64,000 nt of DNA from Glandiceps talaboti (lineage: Eukaryota; Hemichordata; Enteropneusta; Spengelidae): positions 27,706,592 through 27,770,591 of the forward strand of contig NC_135554.1 of the NCBI RefSeq assembly GCF_964340395.1, written 5' to 3'. The translations under genes and the position numbers were made by a program. Shown here one piece after another: positions 45,401 through 48,799 of this stretch (its first letter is position 1; the number at the start of each line of letters is the position of its first letter). A model generated the notes under the pieces. The model ran no database searches. It was given only the letters and a program-made list of their open reading frames with translations, and was not told the DNA's origin.

Positions 45401-47992
45401 CATACACTCCAACAAACACAATGACTTTCCCTATGTGTGTACCAAATCTAGGCAGCCATTTTGAATATTTGCCTTCTGGTTTCTTTAGGGGCTACATCTA
45501 TTCTACCCTTGACTGCAAAGTTCAGTCTCAGGGTCTCAAAGATTTAGCTACAGTCTTGTAAGAGATCACAGTATTTGAAAATGTATAAAAAAAAAAAAAA
45601 ACCACTTGATAATCAACAAACTGATGCAGTCACACCAAATTGGCAGAAGAGAAATGCTCCACATACCATCAGTGTTAAAAGTAAACATTACCACTATGTC
45701 TCCCAGTAAGAGTTTTAGCACTCTAATACAAGTCACTACAATATATTTGCCTTGCTACTACACATTGCTCGTCAAAGTGGAGGCTCACTCAATTCATACA
45801 TCTCACCTAGTTAGTGTTCAAGTGTCATTATGTACACTCATGAATTTGAAATTTCATTGTGAATCTGGGTTGTTAATTCACTCCTTATTGCTACCACTCC
45901 AAACCCTTTTTACCACTGGTCGTTTCATAAACACATTACAACCATCATCATTCCATCTCATTTCATTAATTCCTACACTGTGTATAAATACAATTTCATT
46001 TCAAAAATTTTCCTTGTTTATTTGTTCATCAATGTGTTTATTTATACTGCTTTGTCCATTCACCCATCCTAAAATGTATCTCCAATGTCAGTAATTTTGT
46101 ATTTATGATTATAAAGTTCCATTGTTAATCTTAAAAGTGGAGGAATTAAATTTTTGATTTAAAAAAAAGAAAAAGACATTTCCGATTTCTAGCGCTAACC
46201 CTATATAGCCGTGATTTATGTAACACAGTTCCTTCAACACCGCGTCCCACAAAGGAATTCAACAAAACAAGCCAGAACTTCCACGGATCACTCTTTACGC
46301 TGTTAGTCAGGGTGGCCTACGAACACACGGTACAAAATTTAAACATCGGGGTAACCTCTGCGATTCGAAGGGCATCCCCGAGCTGCGGTTAACAATCGGC
46401 ATACTTACTGCCATTTTACTTGAAAACTTTCCAATAGCAGGCAGACCACACACAGAGCTGAGTCAAAATTAGCTGATCCAGGGTCACAATCAAAATGGCG
46501 GCCGGATAAATTTCACTGACTTCGAATACCGGCAATGAGGATTTCAACTAAATAACCGATTCTCAAGTAATTAAAACTATTCTTCAGTTAATTTATAATG
46601 TCTGACAACTTCCTCAAACCGAACTAATTCACACGTTATACTCTGTCGACACCGGACGATGGCAAGTCTGACATTGTTCGCACGTTCACACAATGCTGTT
46701 GCCAGACAGTTGGAACACCTAATGCTAATTGCACGTACCGCTGTGAGTACTACAATAGCACTGATAATTGTATTTGGTAAACTATTCAAACTTACCTTCT
46801 ACCCAAAGTTTTTCCACATTTGTTTCCACGACAGCAAACTTGAGTCCGACGACAAGACACGCGAGTATAAGCATTCCCATGATTAACACTTTCCCGTAGT
46901 GAAGCTGTACACTGCAGCCGATTTGAAATAAACATGATTGTATCCGCACCCTGAGCCATAGTGCTGCTTTATTCCCGTGTGCTCGTCCCTATTTTTCGGG
47001 GAATACAAATAAAAACAATTTTGTTAATATCGTAAATACGGTAAGTTGGACGTAAACAATTTTCTCAGAGAAAGGCCAAACAGGGGACATGCGCCTTGCG
47101 TGATGCCACTGCGATCATTACACACATACTGCCAAATATCCGCTTTAGAGTGCGGGACCACCAACACGGGGATCAAAATTGTGACATTCGCAGTGGATTC
47201 CCCCTCAGCTGATGGTTGAAAGGGGATGGCTCTCATTTCAATTTTTCGCCTTGATATTGGGTTCACACGAATTTTACTTATTGTGATTTAGAGAGAAATT
47301 TTCCATTAAAAACCCAACGTGTCGTTGGTGAGAGTTTGACCAGGTCAACTTGACGCAAGCTGGGCATCTGATGAAGTGTTTTCACAGTATTGTGACCTTG
47401 TTTTCAAAGTTTAATTCTCTGAATAAATCACTTGAAAACGACACATGTTACGATATTTGGACATGTTAGTCTACTACTATGATTCCTTCCTTGATTTTCA
47501 AAAAGGTCGGCTGAAGCTATGAGGTAAATAGGAGGGATGGAACTCATAACACAACGCAAGCAATCACAATGACTCGAATGAGAGTGATTTGACTTTTGAC
47601 ATGGGTAAATTTCATTCATTTCCGCCGACAGTAACGTGCACATCGATTATTATTCCGTTGAAATATACACGACATTACTTATTCCTTTGATTGTAGAATT
47701 ATCAAAGTTATTATATAGTTCGTTTTGGAAGTTCATACTACAAAGATATATTATGCTGAGTTCAATTCCACCGCCCAGTAGTAGTCAAACACCAAATGTA
47801 AACACATATGCAATGCTATGTTACACGTCCCACGTTGCATGTGACAGGAGCTACATAACCGTCGAAGCTCGGCGAACACAACGCCGTTTCACCATGAAAT
47901 AGTATTATACTAACCCGTTTTATTTCTCTTTGTGCATGTCTGGCGTTACACCAGCTCGTCCTAGTTAGCAGATCGTCGTTTGTATCCGCCAT
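1105..47992 (-). CDS. ptch: Patched (Hedgehog receptor, RND-type sterol transporter), complete gene, 24 coding exons
   Basis: Joined exons, 5' to 3' on the minus strand: 47992-47915, 46988-46796, 35092-34903, 33916-33847, 33621-33521, 32502-32388, 31474-31382, 29896-29775, 26569-26422, 25380-25249, 24863-24705, 23939-23847, 15913-15788, 14510-14392, 14091-13671, 13163-12851, 12268-12123, 11893-11728, 11280-11000, 8061-7924, 7217-7075, 2564-2465, 2059-1808, 1431-1105. They total 4026 nt, encoding 1341 aa plus TAG; all introns are GT..AG and phases agree. Known role of the family: a 12-TM plasma and ciliary membrane receptor that binds Hedgehog and represses Smoothened, probably by moving sterol. 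Seen: TM1 ~60-77, extracellular domain 1 ~78-405, sterol-sensing domain ~405-565 with GIGVDD (D479, D480), middle loop ~565-720, TM7 ~721-740, extracellular domain 2, TM8-12 with GVEFTLH (E1061), and a tail with [13 protein letters not shown] at 1281-1293. The acidic residues match the D513/D514/E1095 triad I recall from human PTCH1. Human PTCH1 is about 1447 aa; the N-terminus here is much shorter. Dispatched or PTCHD proteins are excluded by residue-level match and exon structure. Confidence 0.97.
1432..2464 (-). other. Introns 22 (2060-2464) and 23 (1432-1807)
   Basis: Both are short (405 and 376 bp), AT-rich, with clear GT..AG ends. I see no other feature in them. Confidence 0.85.
1808..2059 (-). 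CDS. ptch: patched exon 23 (human exon 22; proximal tail)
   Basis: 252 nt (human 255), phase 0 on both sides. Acceptor TTGCACACAG, donor GTGAGT. It encodes [20 protein letters not shown] ... [15 protein letters not shown], then a His-rich stretch and [18 protein letters not shown]. Human has [20 protein letters not shown] and HTHSGSDSSDSEYSS then HQVIVEAT. The RLxTPxPEPxPP and SGSD blocks identify the patched tail. Confidence 0.95.
2465..2564 (-). CDS. ptch: patched exon 22 (human exon 21; TM12)
   Basis: 100 nt, as human exon 21. Acceptor TTTCTTCAG, donor GTAAGA. It encodes [20 protein letters not shown] then [13 protein letters not shown], matching human [20 protein letters not shown] and LPVLLSFFGPYPE. 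It is the last transmembrane segment and the start of the cytoplasmic tail. Confidence 0.96.
2565..7074 (-). other. Intron 21 (4.5 kb)
   Basis: AT-rich unique sequence without credible ORFs or tandem arrays, apart from a short (AAAT)n near 6938-6959. It holds one CTCF-like motif at 2759-2772. Confidence 0.85.
2759..2772 (+). promoter_or_regulatory. CTCF-like core CCACAAGAGGGCGC
   Basis: It matches the vertebrate CTCF core CCASYAGRKGGCRS at 13 of 14 positions (A instead of Y at position 5). About one such near-match is expected by chance in a window this size; binding is not shown. Confidence 0.3.
7075..7217 (-). CDS. ptch: patched exon 21 (human exon 20; TM11)
   Basis: 143 nt, as human exon 20. 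Acceptor CTCCAACAG, donor GTAAG. It encodes [20 protein letters not shown] then [20 protein letters not shown] and SEFEFIVR, matching human [20 protein letters not shown] and [20 protein letters not shown] almost residue for residue. Confidence 0.97.
7218..7923 (-). other. Intron 20 (706 bp)
   Basis: GT..AG intron between the TM10 and TM11 exons; AT-rich, no further feature seen. Confidence 0.85.
7924..8061 (-). CDS. ptch: patched exon 20 (human exon 19; TM9-TM10)
   Basis: 138 nt, as human exon 19. Acceptor CAACTTCAG, donor GTGAGT. It encodes [20 protein letters not shown] then [20 protein letters not shown] and TLHVLL. GVEFTLH keeps the TM10 glutamate (E1061; human E1095), the partner of the TM4 aspartates. 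Confidence 0.97.
8062..10999 (-). other. Intron 19 (2.9 kb)
   Basis: AT-rich; more than a third is the 29-bp minisatellite at 9735-10815. Short ORFs here have no recognisable content. Confidence 0.85.
9735..10815. repeat. 29-bp minisatellite, about 37 copies
   Basis: Unit of 29 bp with core CTTTAGTAC(A/T)GTTATAG followed by AAATATACC. Copies differ almost only at two positions: A/T in ACAGTT or ACTGTT, and T/C in ACCTA or ACCCA (two copies have ACCCC). The unit carries no indels by eye. Confidence 0.97.
11000..11280 (-). CDS. ptch: patched exon 19 (human exon 18; end of extracellular domain 2 and TM8)
   Basis: 281 nt, as human exon 18. Acceptor TTGCTTTCAG, donor GTAAGG. It encodes [20 protein letters not shown], then [20 protein letters not shown], then a TM segment ending [11 protein letters not shown]. 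Human has [40 protein letters not shown] and LLNPWTAGII. Confidence 0.97.
11281..12122 (-). other. Introns 17 (11894-12122) and 18 (11281-11727)
   Basis: Short introns (229 and 447 bp) with GT..AG ends. Intron 18 has a short imperfect duplication of CACAACACAGCACTAAAA near 11530-11572; nothing else. Confidence 0.85.
11728..11893 (-). CDS. ptch: patched exon 18 (human exon 17)
   Basis: 166 nt (human 184). Acceptor CATCCACAG, donor GTAAGT. It encodes [20 protein letters not shown] then [20 protein letters not shown] and [15 protein letters not shown]. It matches human [39 protein letters not shown] and ETRLRIP, shorter by six codons. A weaker upstream donor (GTAGTA) would break the frame, so GTAAGT is chosen. 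Confidence 0.93.
12123..12268 (-). CDS. ptch: patched exon 17 (human exon 16)
   Basis: 146 nt (human 143). Acceptor GATATTTAG, donor GTAAGC. It encodes [20 protein letters not shown] then [20 protein letters not shown], matching human LQDAFDSDWETG and NGSDDGVLAYKLLVQTGSR. NAT is a potential N-glycosylation site at the place of human NGS. A decayed partial copy of this exon lies in the preceding intron at about 12538-12650. Confidence 0.95.
12269..12850 (-). other. Intron 16 (582 bp)
   Basis: GT..AG intron between exons 16 and 17. It contains the relic exon copy, a (TA)n of about seven units near 12777, and a small imperfect duplication around 12297-12345. Confidence 0.85.
12538..12650 (-). 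pseudogene. Decayed partial copy of patched exon 17 inside intron 16
   Basis: By eye, this stretch aligns with exon 17. AAGTCAGTGGCATTG versus AAGTCAGTAGCATTG, CACCCCTC in both, and TGCTGCCCA in both occur in the same order and at nearly the same spacing. Read in the gene direction it keeps TGGGCAGCAG (W-A-A) and AATGCCACTGACTTG (N-A-T-D-L), but the reading frames of these two blocks differ. A TGA stands where the exon has TGT (Cys). No intact splice-bounded frame remains, so it looks like a dead tandem exon duplicate. Confidence 0.7.
12851..13163 (-). CDS. ptch: patched exon 16 (human exon 15; TM7 and start of extracellular domain 2)
   Basis: 313 nt (human 310). Acceptor TATTACAG, donor GTAAGT. 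It encodes TM7 ([18 protein letters not shown]), then [40 protein letters not shown] and [11 protein letters not shown]. Human has [41 protein letters not shown] and MWLHYFRDWLQ. Confidence 0.97.
13164..13670 (-). other. Intron 15 (507 bp) with (CAAA)n
   Basis: GT..AG intron. A (CAAA)n microsatellite of about 12 units occupies 13341-13388. Confidence 0.9.
13341..13388. repeat. (CAAA)n microsatellite
   Basis: Perfect tetranucleotide run of about 12 units in patched intron 15. Confidence 0.97.
13671..14091 (-). CDS. ptch: patched exon 15 (human exon 14; cytoplasmic middle loop)
   Basis: 421 nt (human 403). Acceptor TGTTCACCAG, donor GTATGT. It encodes the low-complexity loop: [17 protein letters not shown] ... 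[11 protein letters not shown] ... [20 protein letters not shown], ending [23 protein letters not shown]. The edges match human SRVIQVEPQ, MQSTVQ and [20 protein letters not shown]; the middle is rich in Ser/Thr/Pro and divergent. The PPPPY motif of the human loop is absent. Confidence 0.94.
14092..14391 (-). other. Intron 14 (300 bp)
   Basis: GT..AG intron between the TM6 exon and the middle-loop exon; AT-rich, nothing else seen. Confidence 0.85.
14392..14510 (-). CDS. ptch: patched exon 14 (human exon 13; TM6)
   Basis: 119 nt, as human exon 13. Acceptor TGTCTTTCAG, donor GTACGT. It encodes [20 protein letters not shown] then [19 protein letters not shown], matching human [20 protein letters not shown] and DLYRREDRRLDIFCCFT. 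It is TM6 plus the start of the cytoplasmic middle loop, with the FCCFT motif kept. Confidence 0.97.
14511..15787 (-). other. Intron 13 (1.3 kb)
   Basis: GT..AG intron with a diverged direct duplication (about 14573-14650 and 14700-14785, shared CCATTT..TCA..AATGGAT..CCACCTCA..GACAATA..CCAAACCA). Otherwise AT-rich without coding signal. Confidence 0.8.
15788..15913 (-). CDS. ptch: patched exon 13 (human exon 12; TM5)
   Basis: 126 nt, as human exon 12. Acceptor CTTTTTCAG, donor GTAAGG. It encodes [20 protein letters not shown] then [22 protein letters not shown], matching human [20 protein letters not shown] and [21 protein letters not shown]. It lies in the sterol-sensing domain. Confidence 0.97.
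16155..16173 (+). repeat. Poly-G run of 19
   Basis: Uninterrupted G tract on the plus strand (poly-C in the pre-mRNA). It could form a G-quadruplex on the non-sense strand. Length may be unreliable in the assembly. Confidence 0.9.
16359..16452. repeat. (ATAAC)n then (ACAAC)n pentanucleotide array
   Basis: About nine ATAAC units pass, through ATACCACAAC, into about nine ACAAC units; the two halves differ by a single T/C change per unit. Confidence 0.95.
17807..17815 (+). promoter_or_regulatory. Perfect Gli/Ci consensus TGGGTGGTC
   Basis: Exact match to the Gli nonamer (reverse complement GACCACCCA) in intron 12. patched is a direct Hedgehog target in flies and vertebrates. About 0.5 exact matches are expected by chance in 64 kb, so the call rests on gene context. 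Confidence 0.35.
23786..23794 (+). promoter_or_regulatory. AGAGGGCGC core (CTCF-like)
   Basis: CTAGAGGGCGCT in intron 12, about 60 bp upstream of the plus-strand position of exon 12. It shares the core with 2764-2772 and 57752-57760 (reverse). Confidence 0.25.
23847..23939 (-). CDS. ptch: patched exon 12 (human exon 11; TM4 with GxGxDD)
   Basis: 93 nt (human 99). Acceptor GTTGATAG, donor GTAAGT. It encodes [20 protein letters not shown] then [17 protein letters not shown] carries two aspartates (D479, D480) at the RND proton/cation-relay position in TM4. The C-terminal dozen residues diverge from human (SETGQNKRIPFE), and the 6-nt length difference lies there. Confidence 0.95.
23940..24704 (-). 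other. Intron 11 (765 bp)
   Basis: GT..AG intron between exons 11 and 12. Its middle holds a degenerate repeat with CATATTTGGTCTTAA-like units, including three perfect CArG boxes (24167-24295). Confidence 0.85.
24167..24295. promoter_or_regulatory. Three perfect CArG boxes (CCATATTTGG)
   Basis: CCATATTTGG at 24167-24176, 24197-24206 and 24286-24295, each followed by TC. This is the SRF/MADS consensus CC(A/T)6GG. Related degraded units (GGCCATATCTGATC, CCGTATTTGG) flank them, so the cluster arose with a degenerate tandem repeat. Confidence 0.4.
24705..24863 (-). CDS. ptch: patched exon 11 (human exon 10; TM2-TM3 of sterol-sensing domain)
   Basis: 159 nt (human 156). Acceptor TTTTTCAG, donor GTATGT. 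It encodes [11 protein letters not shown], then [20 protein letters not shown] and [14 protein letters not shown], matching human LAYACLTMLRW and [20 protein letters not shown]. This is the most strongly conserved part of the sterol-sensing domain. Confidence 0.97.
24864..25248 (-). other. Intron 10 (385 bp), mostly degenerate tandem repeat
   Basis: Plus strand 24912-25235 is built of irregular units around TCTTGGTAAGTTAG(A/T); on the gene strand each reads as CTAACTTACCAAGA. About 15 copies with variable spacers fill nearly all of this intron. Confidence 0.9.
25249..25380 (-). CDS. ptch: patched exon 10 (human exon 9; start of sterol-sensing domain)
   Basis: 132 nt, as human exon 9. Acceptor TTTATATAG, donor GTAAGT. 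It encodes [20 protein letters not shown] then [24 protein letters not shown]. The end (RVAAGY) matches human RVASGYLLM and begins TM2 of the sterol-sensing domain. NIS is a potential glycosylation site. Confidence 0.95.
25381..26421 (-). other. Intron 9 (1.0 kb)
   Basis: GT..AG intron. 26046-26410 is a degenerate ~100-bp tandem repeat (shared ATGGAATTCAAACT..GATGTGTAC..TTGTCA, then C-rich) with a 19-base C run at 26334-26352. Short ORFs here come from the repeat. Confidence 0.85.
26046..26410. repeat. Degenerate ~100-bp tandem repeat with poly-C
   Basis: Four diverged copies recognisable by CTATGGAATTCAAACTGATG-like strings near 26053, 26179, 26297 and 26383, each preceded by CATCCA/AAGTCAAATG-like sequence and mostly followed by a C-rich tract. 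Confidence 0.8.
26422..26569 (-). CDS. ptch: patched exon 9 (human exon 8)
   Basis: 148 nt, as human exon 8. Acceptor CCTTTCCAG, donor GTAAG. It encodes [20 protein letters not shown] then [20 protein letters not shown] and EEWQRKFTE, matching human [20 protein letters not shown] and [20 protein letters not shown], the membrane-proximal end of extracellular domain 1. Confidence 0.95.
26909..27407. repeat. 16-bp tandem array, about 31 copies
   Basis: Unit ATCGCTAGTCACACTC with variation at two or three positions (TCGC/TTGC, CACACT/CATACT/CATAAT). Fixed 16-bp period. Confidence 0.97.
28165..28256. repeat. 46-bp perfect direct duplication
   Basis: Two adjacent copies starting TTCTTAGAAAAGTATATG and ending AAAAGTAAGCAATT, period 46 bp and identical by eye: a recent duplication. 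Confidence 0.95.
28330..28640. repeat. Three diverged copies of a ~105-bp unit
   Basis: Copies start near 28330, 28450 and 28537, with GTGTGTACGACA..AGAACA..CCAAGAA and end with CTGTCAA..TTTA..TATAACATTGATGG. Divergence and indels show age. Confidence 0.8.
29775..29896 (-). CDS. ptch: patched exon 8 (human exon 7)
   Basis: 122 nt, as human exon 7. Acceptor GTGACACAG, donor GTAAGT. It encodes [20 protein letters not shown] then [15 protein letters not shown], matching human [33 protein letters not shown]. N-x-S (NQS) is a potential N-glycosylation site at the position of the human NST. Confidence 0.95.
29897..31381 (-). other. Intron 7 (1.5 kb)
   Basis: GT..AG intron, AT-rich, no tandem array; two short ORFs with no recognisable content. 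Confidence 0.85.
31382..31474 (-). CDS. ptch: patched exon 7 (3' half of human exon 6)
   Basis: 93 nt, phase 0 on both sides. Acceptor TTTACCTAG, donor GTAAGT. It encodes [20 protein letters not shown] then [11 protein letters not shown], matching human [28 protein letters not shown]. The cysteine-bearing loop PCLNPxDPDCP is fully conserved. Confidence 0.94.
31475..32387 (-). other. Intron 6 (913 bp), absent from human PTCH1
   Basis: It splits the equivalent of human exon 6 between Lys249 and Ala250 in phase 0. Its 5' part on the gene strand is a (CT)n tract beginning about 30 nt after the donor. Confidence 0.9.
32257..32360. repeat. (GA)n microsatellite
   Basis: About 45 GA units with some AAAGAG interruptions at the right end; a long polypyrimidine (CT) tract in the pre-mRNA just inside intron 6. 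Confidence 0.97.
32388..32502 (-). CDS. ptch: patched exon 6 (5' half of human exon 6)
   Basis: 115 nt. Acceptor CTTCTCCAG, donor GTGAGT. It encodes [20 protein letters not shown] ... DILDK, matching human PPLRWTNFDPLEFLEELK...MLNK. The exon ends in phase 0 after the lysine codon; in human the next residues lie in the same exon, so an extra intron is present here. A long CT tract (on the sense strand) starts a short way inside the following intron. Confidence 0.93.
32503..33846 (-). other. Introns 4 (33622-33846) and 5 (32503-33520)
   Basis: 225 and 1018 bp, GT..AG, AT-rich. No additional feature beyond a weak duplication of TATTTATATTTTGTGT-like sequence near 33408-33472. Confidence 0.85.
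33521..33621 (-). CDS. ptch: patched exon 5
   Basis: 101 nt (human exon 5 is 92 nt). Acceptor ATTTTTCAG, donor GTAAGT. It encodes [20 protein letters not shown] then [13 protein letters not shown]. The [13 protein letters not shown] block is a patched hallmark. The proline/leucine-rich end replaces the human LQSGTAYLLGKPP stretch and is divergent, so the extra 9 nt sit there. Confidence 0.94.
33847..33916 (-). CDS. ptch: patched exon 4
   Basis: 70 nt, identical in length to human exon 4. Acceptor TTTTGATAG, donor GTAAGT. It encodes [13 protein letters not shown]...LIDI, matching human QWKLEHLCYKSG. The CYK cysteine is conserved in extracellular domain 1. Confidence 0.93.
33917..34902 (-). 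other. Intron 3 (986 bp) with minisatellite
   Basis: GT..AG intron; over half is the 46/40-bp array at 34214-34765. Long minus-strand ORFs through the array are by-products of the repeat. Confidence 0.9.
34214..34765. repeat. 46/40-bp minisatellite, about 12 copies
   Basis: Unit core CTGAATTGTGTAGTGGTGAT then GGTTGGAAGTGAATGCATAC. Most copies are 46 bp and carry ATGTAC; copies at the right end lack it (40 bp). Homogeneous in the middle, degenerate on the right. Confidence 0.95.
34903..35092 (-). CDS. ptch: patched exon 3 (extracellular domain 1)
   Basis: 190 nt, the length I recall for human exon 3. Acceptor CATTTCAG, donor GTGAGT. It encodes [20 protein letters not shown] followed by [19 protein letters not shown]. 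This matches human GGRVSRELNYTRQKIGEE and LMIQTPKEEGANVLTTEAL in the first extracellular domain, which takes part in Hedgehog binding and forms part of the sterol conduit. Confidence 0.95.
35711..35910. repeat. (GT)n interrupted microsatellite
   Basis: Four GT blocks separated by CAAGTTGTGGGGTTTTTTTT-like spacers; CAAGTT recurs at each break, so the array is a higher-order repeat. Confidence 0.97.
37441..37740 (+). mobile_element. Dispersed repeat, copy 1 (~300 bp)
   Basis: It shares GGTCGGCAGTGAAAAACTA / GTGAGTGTCTAGTTCAGGTA / GAATAGGTAGGGTA blocks, in the same order and spacing, with the reverse complement of 53453-53778. Ends: GAATAGGTAGGG at the left and AACTGGAACCAAACAATTT at the right. 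No terminal inverted repeats or coding capacity, so a non-autonomous or fragmentary element is likely; the class is unknown. Confidence 0.7.
38558..38585. repeat. (TGAC)n microsatellite
   Basis: Seven perfect tetranucleotide units in intron 2. Confidence 0.9.
39340..39569. repeat. 115-bp perfect tandem duplication
   Basis: Two adjacent copies beginning TTGAATGCCTTGTGCAGTTT and ending GCATATCTTGTGT, identical by eye. Upstream 39180-39340 holds an older diverged relative (ATGTATGTCATGTTTTGACT and GAATGTCTTGTGCA). Confidence 0.95.
40591..40616. repeat. (CA)n microsatellite
   Basis: About 13 CA units in intron 2. Confidence 0.95.
42425..42456. repeat. Poly-C (17) followed by (CA)n
   Basis: A run of 17 C passes directly into eight AC units. 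Confidence 0.95.
46796..46988 (-). CDS. ptch: patched exon 2 (TM1)
   Basis: 193 nt, the same length as human exon 2. Acceptor AAAATAG, donor GTAAGT. Residues 27-90: [13 protein letters not shown] matches human GKATGRKAPLWLR, then TM1 ([20 protein letters not shown]), then [10 protein letters not shown] leading into the first extracellular domain. The TM1 and ETNVE-LWVE signatures identify patched on their own. Confidence 0.95.
46989..47914 (-). other. Intron 1 (926 bp)
   Basis: GTTAGT..AATAG intron. Higher CpG content than the gene body. It contains a one-mismatch Gli site GACCACCAA at 47156-47164. Confidence 0.8.
47915..47992 (-). CDS. ptch: patched exon 1 (coding part)
   Basis: Encodes residues 1-26, starting MADTNDDLL and ending REIKR, then donor GTTAGT. 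The ATG at 47992-47990 is the first in-frame ATG; the frame upstream runs to an in-frame TGA with no other ATG. The segment aligns with the end of human exon 1 (DRDYLHRPSYC..ISK), but only 26 residues precede the junction, against 67 in human. The G/A-rich human N-terminal extension is absent. An AG preceded by TTCAATTGC near 48031 could be an acceptor for an upstream noncoding exon; this is undecided. Confidence 0.82.
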
Positions 47993-48009
47993 AAAGGAAT
48001 TTTTGGAGT

Positions 48010-48065
48010 TTAACCGCGTCTCTTCATCCTGCAATTGAACACATTGGAAGTTAGTCCGCAGCCAT
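48010..48065 (-). promoter_or_regulatory. Two short upstream ORFs in the patched 5' leader
   Basis: ATG GCT GCG GAC TAA (48065-48051) and ATG AAG AGA CGC GGT TAA (48027-48010) precede the patched ATG at 47992. They matter only if this stretch is transcribed without an upstream splice; an AG acceptor-like site at ~48031 would remove the first. Confidence 0.35.
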
Positions 48066-48079
48066 GATCAACATACACA

Positions 48080-48500
48080 CACACACAGTGCACTGTCACT
48101 GTGCCTGGGGGACGCCCACGTTGCCTGACTGAATTCGCCACCAAATCTCAAAATTCGACGAAGATACTGTCCATGGAGTTGCTGTACCTCTTAAAGATTC
48201 GCTGGAAGTACCCAGCGATTCACAAAATCGTATCCAAATGTTCGATTGGATAGGTGTTCAAGTCCGAACTACGATCACTACGTATGAGTCCTGTGTGGAA
48301 CTTTCACTGAATACGCTAGCAAATGAATAGAAGCAGAAAGCGGTGAATACATTATGTTTAGCCCCGCCCCTCCTGTCAAACGGCCCCACTGAGGGGTCAA
48401 TTTTACCTATTCTGATTGGTTAAATGACGACCAAATGACTCATGTAACACGAGTTCTCATTAGTTGCTAAGTAACGTCACTGCAGAAAGAAGTAGACCAC
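48080..48500 (-). promoter_or_regulatory. Probable patched promoter / divergent promoter region
   Basis: On the gene strand: GC box GGGGCGGGGC (48370-48361), CCAAT boxes (48419-48415 and 48249-48245), AP-1 TGACTCA (48436-48442), RFX-like X-box GTTGCTAAGTAAC (48463-48475) and CRE-like TGACGTTA (48479-48472). Several distinct consensus promoter motifs within 250 bp, just upstream of exon 1, are good circumstantial evidence. No TATA box or start site is identified. Confidence 0.55.
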
Positions 48501-48568
48501 ACAAGAAGTTGGGATAGCAAGAAGGTGGATGCTTTTAGGCGCAACTCATATAAACAACTATCACAAAA

Positions 48569-48799
48569 ATGCAGTCAAATTTTCGCCGGCGAGTCAACAG
48601 TTTGAAGCAAAGTGACTTGCTAAAACCAATCCAAGGGAAGAGAAAAGTCAATACGCGAGAGAACCATGGGATTTCAAAAAGTATTTCAAAGCCATGCCAT
48701 CATCATATACTTTCAAATTCTACTTTTGCGCTTAATGATGACGGTAAATCGGTATTTTCCTTTTCATCATACAAGTCAAGTTCGCCTGAACAGGGATAA
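48569..48799 (+). CDS. Possible divergent gene: 76-codon ORF or first exon
   Basis: ATG at 48569 in context ACAAAAATGC; a basic, serine-rich 76-aa product (starts MQSNFRRRVNSLKQSDLLKP). Inside it, GATGACGGTAAATC is a possible donor near 48740, so it could be a first exon whose partners lie further right. It starts about 95 bp from the RFX-like X-box and points away from patched. I do not recognise the protein, and a 76-codon ORF can occur by chance. Confidence 0.2.
   Translation: MQSNFRRRVNSLKQSDLLKPIQGKRKVNTRENHGISKSISKPCHHHILSNSTFALNDDGKSVFSFSSYKSSSPEQG

Larger units (their letters stand above)
35093..46795 (-). other. Intron 2 (11.7 kb), largest patched intron
   Basis: It separates the TM1 exon from extracellular domain 1. 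Contents: (GT)n 35711-35910, dispersed repeat copy 37441-37740, (TGAC)n 38558-38585, 115-bp duplication 39340-39569, (CA)n 40591-40616, poly-C/(CA)n 42425-42456, poly-A 45587-45602. No credible coding exon on either strand; the 162-codon plus-strand ORF at 45606-46094 has no recognisable content. Confidence 0.85.

Noticed and set aside
45606-46094. 162-codon plus-strand ORF in patched intron 2
   Set aside because: AT-rich, leucine/serine/phenylalanine-rich composition as expected from T-rich DNA; no recognisable motif, and no splice or promoter context.
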